Assembly: GCA_002420145.1 (NCBI GenBank)
Contig: DIHL01000016.1
Location: 50,299 to 114,298 of the forward strand
DNA from: Bacteroidetes bacterium UBA5697
Lineage (GTDB): Bacteria; Bacteroidota; Bacteroidia; B-17B0; Aurantibacillaceae
Reading direction: 5' to 3'
Length of the DNA stretch: 64,000 nucleotides
Part shown: piece after piece, positions 35,603-42,963 of the stretch
Position numbering within the stretch: the first letter of the stretch is position 1
Layout: each line of letters starts with the position of its first letter
Program-made: the position numbers and the translations under genes
The notes under the pieces: generated by a model
What the model was told of the DNA's origin: nothing
The model's database searches: none
What the model saw: only the letters and a program-made list of their open reading frames with translations

Positions 35603-35608
35603 TCTAAA

Positions 35609-36007
35609 TTATGAAATGTAACATAAAACTTCGCCACCAACATTAAGTTTCTTAGCTTCTTTATCTGTCATTACACCTTTAGATGTAGAGATAATAGCGA
35701 TACCTAATCCGTTTAATACTTTTGGCATAGTATCAACACCAGCATACTTACGTAAACCTGGTTTAGAAACTCTATCTAAAGTACGGATAGCTGATAATTT
35801 GTTAGTTGAATTGTATTTCAAGGCTATTTTAATAGTTCCTTGTTTCTTTTCGTTCTCCTCAAACTTGTAGTTTAAGATATATCCTTTTTCAAAAAGAATC
35901 TTAGTGATTTCTTTTTTAAGGTTTGAAGCTGGAATCTCTACGATTCTGTGGTTTGCGCTAATCGCATTTCTTACGCGAGTTAGGTAATCTGATATTGTAT
36001 CTGTCAT
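35609..36007 (-). CDS. rpsH: 30S ribosomal protein S8 (uS8)
   Basis: 132 residues. Primary binder of the 16S central domain. Motifs: TDTISDYLTRVRNAISANHRIVEIPAS, ISKPGLR-like RVSKPGLRKYAG, and the end IISTSKGVMTDKEAKKLNVGGEVLCYIS. In E. coli S8 represses the spc operon at the rplE leader; a comparable target could not be shown here. A 60-bp gap with a small hairpin separates it from rpsN. Confidence 0.97.
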   Translation of the reverse strand: MTDTISDYLTRVRNAISANHRIVEIPASNLKKEITKILFEKGYILNYKFEENEKKQGTIKIALKYNSTNKLSAIRTLDRVSKPGLRKYAGVDTMPKVLNGLGIAIISTSKGVMTDKEAKKLNVGGEVLCYIS

Positions 36008-36025
36008 TTTATTTGTTTTTATATG

Positions 36026-36046
36026 TTACCCCGACCATCAGGGTAA
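36026..36046. promoter_or_regulatory. Small intercistronic hairpin, rpsN-rpsH
   Basis: TTACCC (36026-36031) pairs with GGGTAA (36041-36046) around 9 nt, in one of the longer gaps of the operon. Function unknown. Confidence 0.35.
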
Positions 36047-36067
36047 TTATACATTAATACTCTTATT

Positions 36068-36337
36068 TTAGAAGCTTGATTTAGTAACACCCGGGATTAA
36101 ACCGAATAATACCATCTCACGGAAAGTAACACGGCTGATACCGAAATCTCTCATGTAACCACGAGGACGTCCAGTTAATTTGCAACGGTTACGCATTCTA
36201 ACTTTACAAGAGTTTTTTGGTAACTTTTGTAAACCCATTGAATCACCTGCTTTTTTTAACTCTGCGCGTTTAGCCGCATACGTATCAACTAGTTTTTTTC
36301 TTTTAGCATCACGTGCTATCATGTTTGTTTTTGCCAT
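36068..36337 (-). CDS. rpsN: 30S ribosomal protein S14 (uS14), long zinc-free form
   Basis: 89 residues. Head protein contacting S3, S10 and S19. It is the long form without the CxxC...CxxC zinc site (MAKTNMIARDAKRKKLVD; RNRCKLTGRPRGYMRDFGISR; REMVLFGLIPGVTKSSF). It follows rplE by 29 bp. Confidence 0.97.
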   Translation of the reverse strand: MAKTNMIARDAKRKKLVDTYAAKRAELKKAGDSMGLQKLPKNSCKVRMRNRCKLTGRPRGYMRDFGISRVTFREMVLFGLIPGVTKSSF

Positions 36338-36366
36338 TTTATCTTTTTTTCAGGGCTGTAAATATA

Positions 36367-36924
36367 CTATTTCTTTTTGAATGGAATACCAAATTCAGTT
36401 AATAAAGCATGAGCTTCTTTATCAGTTGGTGCAGAAGTTACAAAAGTAATGTCCATACCTTGAATTTTGCTCACTTTATCGATATCAATTTCAGGGAAAA
36501 TGATTTGCTCTGTAATACCTAATGTATAGTTACCACGGCCATCAAAACCTTTATCATTAACGCCTTTGAAATCACGGATACGAGGTAATGAAGATGCGAT
36601 TAAGCGATCTAAAAACTCATACATTTTGTCGCCACGTAATGTTACACGAACACCAATAGCTACACCTTTACGTAATTTAAAGTTAGAAATATCTTTTGTA
36701 GAATATGTTGGAACTGCTTTTTGACCTGTAATAGTAGTCATTTCTTTAACAGCTGATTCAATCATTTTCTTATCAGAAACTGCATCACCAATACCTTGGT
36801 TAATACAAATTTTCTCTAATTTAGGCACTTGCATTGAAGAAGTGTACTGAAATTGTTTTTTTAAATTATCTACAATCTCTGCTTTATATCTGTCCTTTAA
36901 TCTAGGAGAATAAGTTGCTGCCAT
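36367..36924 (-). CDS. rplE: 50S ribosomal protein L5 (uL5)
   Basis: 185 residues. Binds 5S rRNA and forms the B1b bridge to S13. Motifs: PRLKDRYKAEIVDNLKKQF, PKLEKICINQGIGDA, KLRKGVAIGVRVTLRGDKMYEFLDRL, and GRGNYTLGITEQIIFPEID. Its start codon shares one base with the rplX stop (TAATG), so the two are translationally coupled. Confidence 0.97.
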   Translation of the reverse strand: MAATYSPRLKDRYKAEIVDNLKKQFQYTSSMQVPKLEKICINQGIGDAVSDKKMIESAVKEMTTITGQKAVPTYSTKDISNFKLRKGVAIGVRVTLRGDKMYEFLDRLIASSLPRIRDFKGVNDKGFDGRGNYTLGITEQIIFPEIDIDKVSKIQGMDITFVTSAPTDKEAHALLTEFGIPFKKK

Positions 36925-37241
36925 TATTTAATTACTGCTTTAGTTTTTTTAGAAATACGTTCAATTTTGTTAGTAGTAGCATTTACAACGCGACCAATTC
37001 TAACAGTTTTACCACCTTCTACAAACATTAAGTTAGAAATATGGATAGAACCTTCTTGTTTAACAATACCACCATTCGCATTTTTTGCGCTAGGCTTAGT
37101 GTGTTTACTAATCATGTTAACACCTTCAACGATGGCTCTTTCACTTTTTGTATCAATAGATACGATTTTACCTTCTTGGCCTCTGGATTCGCCAGATATC
37201 ACTTTTACAGTGTCGCCTTTTTTTAATTTTAATTTTGACAT
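36924..37241 (-). CDS. rplX: 50S ribosomal protein L24 (uL24)
   Basis: 105 residues. An assembly-initiating protein at the 23S 5' end. KOW motif KKGDTVKVISGESRGQEGKI, then VEGVNMISKHTKPSAKNANGG, the family signature. One-base overlap with rplE. Confidence 0.97.
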   Translation of the reverse strand: MSKLKLKKGDTVKVISGESRGQEGKIVSIDTKSERAIVEGVNMISKHTKPSAKNANGGIVKQEGSIHISNLMFVEGGKTVRIGRVVNATTNKIERISKKTKAVIK

Positions 37242-37260
37242 TTCTTTTCCCTATTATTTA

Positions 37261-37629
37261 TTAAAGCACTTCTGGTGCTAATGAAATGATTTTCATGTAT
37301 GATTTATCACGTAATTCACGAGCAACTGGCCCAAAGATACGAGTACCACGGATTTCATCACCTTGATTTAATAACACGCAAGCGTTATCATCAAAACGGA
37401 TATATGAACCATCTGCACGACGAATTTCTTTTTTAGTTCTCACTACAACAGCTTTATGAACTGTTCCTTTTTTTACGTTACCTGAAGGTAATGCATGTTT
37501 AATTGTAACTACAATTTTATCTCCTACAGATGCGTAGCGCTTTTTTGTACCGCCTAACACACGGATAACAAGAACTTCTTTTGCTCCGCTGTTATCTGCT
37601 ACTGCTAATCTTGACTCGTTTTGTACCAT
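37261..37629 (-). CDS. rplN: 50S ribosomal protein L14 (uL14)
   Basis: 122 residues, exactly the family length. Sits at the subunit interface (bridge B8) and is the docking site of the silencing factor RsfS. Motifs: MVQNESRLAVADNSGAKEVLVIRVLGG, IRFDDNACVLLN and GTRIFGPVARELR. Confidence 0.98.
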   Translation of the reverse strand: MVQNESRLAVADNSGAKEVLVIRVLGGTKKRYASVGDKIVVTIKHALPSGNVKKGTVHKAVVVRTKKEIRRADGSYIRFDDNACVLLNQGDEIRGTRIFGPVARELRDKSYMKIISLAPEVL

Positions 37630-37652
37630 TTCTTCTTAACTTTATATAAGTA

Positions 37653-37910
37653 TTATTTCACTTTTTCTAAAACTTCTACTAAACGCCAGTTTTTAGTCTT
37701 GCTTAAAGGGCGTGTTTCGCTAATTTTTACTGTATCTCCAATACTGCACTCATTTTTTTCATCATGAGCTACGAAAGTAGACGTTTTGTTAACGAACTTT
37801 CCGTATTTAGGATGTTTTACTTTACGCATCACAGCTACAACAATAGATTTTTCCATTTTGTTGCTTTTTACGATACCAACTTTTTCTTTTCTTAAATTTC
37901 TTTCTTCCAT
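37653..37910 (-). CDS. rpsQ: 30S ribosomal protein S17 (uS17)
   Basis: 85 residues, OB-fold primary binder of the 16S 5' domain. Motifs: RKEKVGIVKSNKMEKSIVVAV, KHPKYGKFVNKTSTFVAHDE and GDTVKISETRPLSKTKNWRL. It follows rpmC by 8 bp. Confidence 0.97.
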   Translation of the reverse strand: MEERNLRKEKVGIVKSNKMEKSIVVAVMRKVKHPKYGKFVNKTSTFVAHDEKNECSIGDTVKISETRPLSKTKNWRLVEVLEKVK

Positions 37911-37918
37911 TACTACTA

Positions 37919-38116
37919 TTATTTAGAAGTGTTGTTTCTTTTTGTTAATTCAGTACTCACACGAGCAACTGTTTTGCGGCTATCGCGAATTCTAATTGGG
38001 TTCTCTAATGGAGAAATAGAGTGGTTTAACTTTAATTTGTTTAAAGCACCTTTTTCTTCTTTTAATAAACCTTGCAATTCTGCTGTTGACAATGCAACGA
38101 TATCTGTATTTTTCAT
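37919..38116 (-). CDS. rpmC: 50S ribosomal protein L29 (uL29)
   Basis: 65 residues, two-helix protein next to L23 at the tunnel exit. Motifs: IVALSTAELQGLLKEEK and ENPIRIRDSRKTVARVSTEL. Between rplP (20 bp) and rpsQ (8 bp). Confidence 0.96.
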   Translation of the reverse strand: MKNTDIVALSTAELQGLLKEEKGALNKLKLNHSISPLENPIRIRDSRKTVARVSTELTKRNNTSK

Positions 38117-38136
38117 TTTCTTAATTCCTTATTTGA

Positions 38137-38568
38137 TTAAACTGCTGCTTCTTCTACGTAATCTCTACGAATTACAAATTTAGTAACAATTGGTAATTTT
38201 TGAGCAGCTAAACGTAAAGCTTCTTTTGCAACGTCTAATGGAACGCCTTCTGCTTCAAATAACATACGACCTCTTTTTACTGGAGCAACCCAATATTCTG
38301 GAGCACCTTTACCTTTACCCATACGAACCTCTGCTGGTTTTTTAGTAATTGGTTTGTCAGGGAAAATACGAATCCACACTTGACCTTCACGTTTCATGAA
38401 ACGTGTAATTGCAATACGCGCTGCTTCAATTTGACGTGAAGTTACCCAACTCTCATCTAATGCTTTAATTCCAAATGAACCGAAGGCTAATTGATCACCA
38501 CGTTTGGTGTTACCTTTCATTTTCATTTTATGCATTTTTCTATATTTCGTTCTTTTTGGCTGTATCAT
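38137..38568 (-). CDS. rplP: 50S ribosomal protein L16 (uL16)
   Basis: 143 residues. Contacts A-site tRNA and helps form the peptidyl-transferase region. Motifs: MIQPKRTKYRKMHKMKMKG, ARIAITRFMKREGQVWIRIFPDKPITKKPAEVRMGKGKG (in two parts) and WVAPVKRGRMLFEAEG. The Met-Gly-Lys-Gly loop that carries the hydroxylated Arg in E. coli is conserved. Confidence 0.97.
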   Translation of the reverse strand: MIQPKRTKYRKMHKMKMKGNTKRGDQLAFGSFGIKALDESWVTSRQIEAARIAITRFMKREGQVWIRIFPDKPITKKPAEVRMGKGKGAPEYWVAPVKRGRMLFEAEGVPLDVAKEALRLAAQKLPIVTKFVIRRDYVEEAAV

Positions 38569-38609
38569 GATTTATTATCTTTAACTAATACGTTATTCTT
38601 CTGTTAATA

Positions 38610-39356
38610 TTATTTTTTGTCGTTTCTGTTATTGTCTCTTTTTGGACCACGACCAGCAAATTTAGGAGCCGGAGCTGCATTTCCACCTTTTTTCTCTTTA
38701 TCTAAACCAAAGTTTGGAGATAAATCACGTTTTCCATAGATTTCGCCTTTGCAAATCCAAACTTTGATACCAATACGGCCATAAGTTGTGTGAGCTTCAG
38801 CTACTGCATAATCAATATCCGCACGTAATGTTTGTAATGGAGTACGTCCTTCTTTGTATCCTTCAGAACGTGCCATCTCAGCACCACCTAAACGACCAGA
38901 AACTAAAATCTTGATTCCTTCAGCACCCATACGCATTGTTGATGCGATAGACATTTTTGCTGCTCTACGGAAAGAAATACGACCTTCAATTTGACGAGCG
39001 ATTGAATCTCCTACTAAACGTGCATCTAATTCTGGACGTTTAATTTCAAAAATATTAATTTGAATTTCTTTCTTAGTTACTTTTTTTAACTCCTCTTTTA
39101 ATTTATCTACTTCTTTACCACCTTTTCCGATAATAATACCTGGACGTGCAGTGTTAATTGTAACAGTAATTAATTTTAATGTTCTTTCGATAACGATTTT
39201 AGAAATACTTCCTTTTGGTAAACGAACTTTTAAGTAGTTACGAATTTGAGTATCTTCCACTAATTTATCAGCATAGTCTCTTCCACCGTACCAGTTAGAA
39301 TCCCAACCTTTAACAATACCTAAACGTAAACCTATTGGATTTGCTTTTTGTCCCAT
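38610..39356 (-). CDS. rpsC: 30S ribosomal protein S3 (uS3)
   Basis: 248 residues. The KH domain has the RPGIIIGKGGKEVDKL loop; the C-terminal domain has EGRISFRRAAKMSI and ARSEGYKEGRTPLQTLRADIDY. S3 lines the mRNA entry site. A Bacteroidota-type basic tail of about 30 residues (NAAPAPKFAGRGPKRDNNRN) extends it. Confidence 0.97.
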   Translation of the reverse strand: MGQKANPIGLRLGIVKGWDSNWYGGRDYADKLVEDTQIRNYLKVRLPKGSISKIVIERTLKLITVTINTARPGIIIGKGGKEVDKLKEELKKVTKKEIQINIFEIKRPELDARLVGDSIARQIEGRISFRRAAKMSIASTMRMGAEGIKILVSGRLGGAEMARSEGYKEGRTPLQTLRADIDYAVAEAHTTYGRIGIKVWICKGEIYGKRDLSPNFGLDKEKKGGNAAPAPKFAGRGPKRDNNRNDKK

Positions 39357-39367
39357 TTCCTTATATA

Positions 39368-39820
39368 TTATTTATTATCTTCTGATTTTGAAATTGCAGC
39401 TGCTTTTCTTTCAGCTTTTTTAGTACTAACAACTGCAGTACCTACTTCTAAAGTAACGTGGTTTGAACGTTTTCTGATTCTGTATCCACGACCTTGAGGT
39501 GCAGTACGTAAACGTTTTGCCATTAAAGCGCTATCTACCATTACCGAAGTAACAAATAAGGTATTTTCTTCTGGACGAGAACCTGTTTTCGCTTCGTAAT
39601 TAGCAATTGCAGATTTTAATAATTTCTCTAAACGTCCTGACGCTTCACGTGTATTAAACTTTAATACATTTAATGCTTTATATGCTTCCATACCTCTTAC
39701 TAAATCCGCTACTTGACGCATTTTACGAGGTGAAGTTGGGCAGCTATTTAATTTAGCAAAATAAGTACTCTTATTTGCTTCTTTGCGTGCCTCTGCTACT
39801 AATCTTTTTCTTTTACCCAT
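39368..39820 (-). CDS. rplV: 50S ribosomal protein L22 (uL22)
   Basis: 150 residues. Its long beta-hairpin lines the nascent-peptide tunnel (region near KRLRTAPQGRGYRIRKRSNHVTL). N-terminal half: LNSCPTSPRKMRQVADLVRGM. The basic N- and C-terminal extensions make it longer than the ~110-residue E. coli form. Confidence 0.97.
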   Translation of the reverse strand: MGKRKRLVAEARKEANKSTYFAKLNSCPTSPRKMRQVADLVRGMEAYKALNVLKFNTREASGRLEKLLKSAIANYEAKTGSRPEENTLFVTSVMVDSALMAKRLRTAPQGRGYRIRKRSNHVTLEVGTAVVSTKKAERKAAAISKSEDNK

Positions 39821-39843
39821 GACTAAATTTCTTTATCAGCTTA

Positions 39844-40113
39844 TTATTTCTTGTTATTACCTGAATGACCTTTGAATTGACGTGTTGCAGAGAATTCACC
39901 TAATTTATGACCTACCATGTTTTCTGTAACATAAACTGGAATAAATTTTTGTCCGTTATGAACTGCAAATGTATGTCCAACCATTTCAGGGTAAATAACA
40001 GAGCGACGAGCCCATGTTTTTAAAACTGTTTTTTTGTTACTCTCATTCATTTGAGTAACTTTTTTCTCCAAGTTGTGGTCAATAAAAGGACCTTTTTTTA
40101 ATGATCTTGCCAT
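39844..40113 (-). CDS. rpsS: 30S ribosomal protein S19 (uS19)
   Basis: 89 residues. Head protein near A-site tRNA. Motifs: ARSLKKGPFIDHNLEKKV, WARRSVIYPEMVGHTFAVHNG, and the end KLGEFSATRQFKGHSG. The 59-bp leader between rplB and rpsS contains an 8-bp hairpin. Confidence 0.97.
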   Translation of the reverse strand: MARSLKKGPFIDHNLEKKVTQMNESNKKTVLKTWARRSVIYPEMVGHTFAVHNGQKFIPVYVTENMVGHKLGEFSATRQFKGHSGNNKK

Positions 40114-40135
40114 TGTTTGTTTTTTAGTTTTGAAA

Positions 40136-40155
40136 TCCCAACATTACTGTTGGGA
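40136..40155. promoter_or_regulatory. Intercistronic hairpin, rplB-rpsS
   Basis: TCCCAACA (40136-40143), loop TTAC, TGTTGGGA (40148-40155): a perfect 8-bp stem with a tetraloop in one of the longest gaps of the S10-like segment. No T-run, so not an obvious terminator. Confidence 0.55.
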
Positions 40156-40172
40156 CCATTAAACGTTAATTA

Positions 40173-40997
40173 TTATTTACTTCTCTTTTTAATGATATGT
40201 TGATTAGAAGACTTCGCTTTGTAACGAGTTTTGAATCCTTTAGCAGGAATACCGTTACGAGAACGAGGTTGTCCACCTGATGCACGTCCTTCACCTCCAC
40301 CCATTGGATGATCAACTGGGTTCATTGCTACAGCACGTGTACGAGAACGACGGCCTAACCAACGAGAACGACCAGCTTTACCAGAAATCTCTAAACTATG
40401 ATCAGGATTTGAAGTAGCTCCAATAGTTGCTTTACATGTAATTAAAATCATACGAACCTCACCTGAAGGCATACGTAAAATTGCATATTTACCATCACGA
40501 GCAGTTAACTGAGCGTAAGTTCCAGCACTACGTGCCATCGCTCCACCTTGTCCTGGACGTAATTCGATATTATGAATAACAGTTCCTAATGGAATATCTG
40601 ATAAAAACATACAGTTACCAACTTCTGGTAAAGCTGTAGCTCCAGACATCACTTTTTTACCAACTTCTAATCCAGCCGGAGCTAAGATGTAACGTTTTTC
40701 TCCATCTTTATAATGAATTAAAGCGATACGAGAAGTACGGTTTGGATCATATTCGATAGAAGCAACAACTCCTTCGATACCATCTTTGTTACGTTTGAAA
40801 TCAATGATACGGTATTGTTTTTTATGACCACCACCGATGTTACGGATTGTCATTTTACCAGTATTATCACGTCCACCGCTATTTTTAACCGAAGTTAATA
40901 AGCTTTTTTCAGGAACATTAGTTGTGATATCTGAGTTATCAGTTGCTATTTTGAAACGTTGACTTGGAGTCAACGGTCTGAATTTTTTTAATGCCAT
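40173..40997 (-). CDS. rplB: 50S ribosomal protein L2 (uL2)
   Basis: 274 residues. Needed for subunit association and peptidyl transfer. The conserved C-terminal loop VAMNPVDHPMGGGEGRASGG with the essential His is intact, as are GGGHKKQYRIIDFKR and SGEVRMILITCKATIG. It follows rplW by 20 bp. Confidence 0.98.
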   Translation of the reverse strand: MALKKFRPLTPSQRFKIATDNSDITTNVPEKSLLTSVKNSGGRDNTGKMTIRNIGGGHKKQYRIIDFKRNKDGIEGVVASIEYDPNRTSRIALIHYKDGEKRYILAPAGLEVGKKVMSGATALPEVGNCMFLSDIPLGTVIHNIELRPGQGGAMARSAGTYAQLTARDGKYAILRMPSGEVRMILITCKATIGATSNPDHSLEISGKAGRSRWLGRRSRTRAVAMNPVDHPMGGGEGRASGGQPRSRNGIPAKGFKTRYKAKSSNQHIIKKRSK

Positions 40998-41017
40998 TTT
41001 TATTACTTTTTATCAAA

Positions 41018-41308
41018 TTAAATATTAGCGTAAAAATCAATTGCTTCGCCATTCTTTAATGTGACAAAAGCTCTTTTTGAACGGTTTACGCGGCCTACAG
41101 CAATACCACGAGTGGTGTTACGAGTTTTCACTTTTCCTACGTATTGTTGAGTGTTAACAGATTCAACTTTTACACCGTACATTTTTTCAACAGCTTGTCT
41201 AATTTGTACTTTGTTGGCGCTTCTATCAACCACAAAACCATAGCGATTCAACTTCTCTGCCAAAGAAGTCATCTTTTCGGTGATGATTGGTTTAATTAAT
41301 ATTTCCAT
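41018..41308 (-). CDS. rplW: 50S ribosomal protein L23 (uL23)
   Basis: 96 residues. Forms the docking site for trigger factor and SRP at the tunnel exit. Motifs: IIKP-like LIKPIITEKMTSL, YGFVVDRSANKVQIRQAVEKMYGVKV and a C-terminal RAFVTLKNGEAIDF. One base separates it from rplD. Confidence 0.96.
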   Translation of the reverse strand: MEILIKPIITEKMTSLAEKLNRYGFVVDRSANKVQIRQAVEKMYGVKVESVNTQQYVGKVKTRNTTRGIAVGRVNRSKRAFVTLKNGEAIDFYANI

Positions 41309-41309
41309 T

Positions 41310-41939
41310 TTATTTGTTTAATAATGATTCTAATACTTTTACCGAACTTTCTAATAAAATTAATGACTGTGCATTAACAATATCGTAAGTGTTTAAATCA
41401 GAGGCTTTTACAACTTTTGCGCCCTCTAAATTTCGGGACGACAAATATACGTTATTATTTGTATCACCCAACACTAATATTGTTTTTTTATCAGATAAGT
41501 TTAAGTTTTTCATTAAATCAACGTAATTTTTTGTTTTTGGAGCCTCAAACGTGAAGTCTTCTAAAACTGTAATTGCGTTTTCTTTTGCTTTGTAAGTCAA
41601 TGCTGACGCACGAGCTAAAACTTTAACTTTTTTGTTTAATTTGAAATCGTAGTTACGAGGACGAGGACCAAATGCACGACCACCACCGATAAACAAAGGT
41701 GACTTCATAGAACCCGCACGAGCTCCACCTGTTCCTTTTTGTTTTTTCAATTTTTTAGTCGTTCTTGAAATCTCAGCACGCTCTTTTGATTTGTGTGTTC
41801 CTTGACGTTGAGCAGCTAAATAATGCTTAACATCTAAATATATACTGTGATCACTTGGTTCTACACCATAAATCACATCTGCTAAATCTACTTTTTTAGC
41901 AGTCTTTTTTCCGCTTATGTTTAATACTTCTACTTGCAT
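41310..41939 (-). CDS. rplD: 50S ribosomal protein L4 (uL4)
   Basis: 209 residues. Its extended loop (RTTKKLKKQKGTGGARAGS, then FIGGGRAFGPRPRNY) reaches the exit tunnel. In E. coli L4 represses the S10 operon through its leader; no matching leader could be defined here, and rpsJ lies inside a longer str-S10 transcript. Two bases separate it from rplC. Confidence 0.97.
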   Translation of the reverse strand: MQVEVLNISGKKTAKKVDLADVIYGVEPSDHSIYLDVKHYLAAQRQGTHKSKERAEISRTTKKLKKQKGTGGARAGSMKSPLFIGGGRAFGPRPRNYDFKLNKKVKVLARASALTYKAKENAITVLEDFTFEAPKTKNYVDLMKNLNLSDKKTILVLGDTNNNVYLSSRNLEGAKVVKASDLNTYDIVNAQSLILLESSVKVLESLLNK

Positions 41940-41941
41940 GA

Positions 41942-42559
41942 TTACTTCTCGATTATAACGTAAGACCCTTTAGCACCTGGAACCGAACCTTTAATTAAAA
42001 GAACGTTCTTTTCTGCCATTATTTTTACAACAACTAGGTTTTGGATTTTCTTTCTATCTCCACCAGTTCTACCAGCCATACGCATACCTTTAAATACACG
42101 AGAAGGATCTGAAGACGCACCTAATGAACCAGGAGCTCTTTGACGATCATGTTGACCGTGAGTTGAACCACCAACACCACCAAAGCCATGACGTTTAACT
42201 ACACCTTGAAAACCTTTTCCTTTAGAAGTACCAACGATATCAACGAAGTCTCCTTCAGAGAAGATGTCAAGAGTTACAACATCACCTAAATTTTTTGTTT
42301 CCTCAAAAGAACGGAACTCAACAATTTTACGTTTTGGGGTTGTTTTTGCTAATTCAAAATGACCTTTCATAGCAGACGATGTGTGTTTTTCTTTTTTCTC
42401 ATCGTAAGCTAACTGTAAAGCTGTGTAACCGTCTACTTCATTGGTTTTTACTTGCGTAACAACGCAAGGACCTGCTTCTATAACTGTGCATGGCACATAC
42501 TTGCCATTGGCATCGAAGAAACTAGTCATTCCTATTTTTTTACCAATAATTCCAGACAT
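41942..42559 (-). CDS. rplC: 50S ribosomal protein L3 (uL3)
   Basis: 205 residues. Early 23S binder reaching the peptidyl-transferase centre. Motifs: GIIGKKIGMTSFFDANGK, GTSKGKGFQGVVKRHGFGG and RVFKGMRMAGRTG. The loop equivalent to E. coli GQNQTPG, which carries the glutamine methylated by PrmB, reads GASSDPS here, so that modification target is absent. A 76-bp gap separates it from rpsJ. Confidence 0.97.
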   Translation of the reverse strand: MSGIIGKKIGMTSFFDANGKYVPCTVIEAGPCVVTQVKTNEVDGYTALQLAYDEKKEKHTSSAMKGHFELAKTTPKRKIVEFRSFEETKNLGDVVTLDIFSEGDFVDIVGTSKGKGFQGVVKRHGFGGVGGSTHGQHDRQRAPGSLGASSDPSRVFKGMRMAGRTGGDRKKIQNLVVVKIMAEKNVLLIKGSVPGAKGSYVIIEK

Positions 42560-42635
42560 TTTTACTTTTTATTTTTTGTTATTTACTTTTTTTACTTTTT
42601 TTCGACTCTCAATTTCTTGTAATAAGAACAGAGGG

Positions 42636-42941
42636 TTAAACTTTGATTTCAACTTCTACTCCAGAAGGCAATTCTAACTTCATTAAAGCGTCTACTGTTT
42701 TTGAAGAAGAACTGTAGATGTCTAATAAACGTTTGTATGCACAAACTTGGAATTGCTCACGCGCTTTTTTGTTAACGTGTGGTGAACGTAAAACAGTGAA
42801 GATTCTTTTGTTAGTAGGTAATGGAATTGGACCATTAACTACAGCTCCTGTCATTTTCACAGTTTTAACGATTTTCTCAGCGGATTTATCAACTAAGTTG
42901 TAATCGTAAGATTTTAATTTTATTCTGATTCTTTGGCTCAT
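42636..42941 (-). CDS. rpsJ: 30S ribosomal protein S10 (uS10, NusE)
   Basis: 101 residues. Ribosomal head protein and, as NusE, a link between RNA polymerase (NusG/NusB) and the ribosome. Motifs: RIRIKLKSYDYNLVDKSAEKIV, GPIPLPTNKRIFTVLRSPHVNKKAREQF. It directly follows fusA (22 bp) with no tuf gene between them. Confidence 0.97.
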   Translation of the reverse strand: MSQRIRIKLKSYDYNLVDKSAEKIVKTVKMTGAVVNGPIPLPTNKRIFTVLRSPHVNKKAREQFQVCAYKRLLDIYSSSSKTVDALMKLELPSGVEVEIKV

Positions 42942-42963
42942 GTGAGTTATTATATAATACTGT

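Noticed and set aside
35590..35643. Longer N-terminus for L6
   Set aside because: It would run into rpsH and bypass a strong ribosome-binding site. The family starts at MSRIGK.
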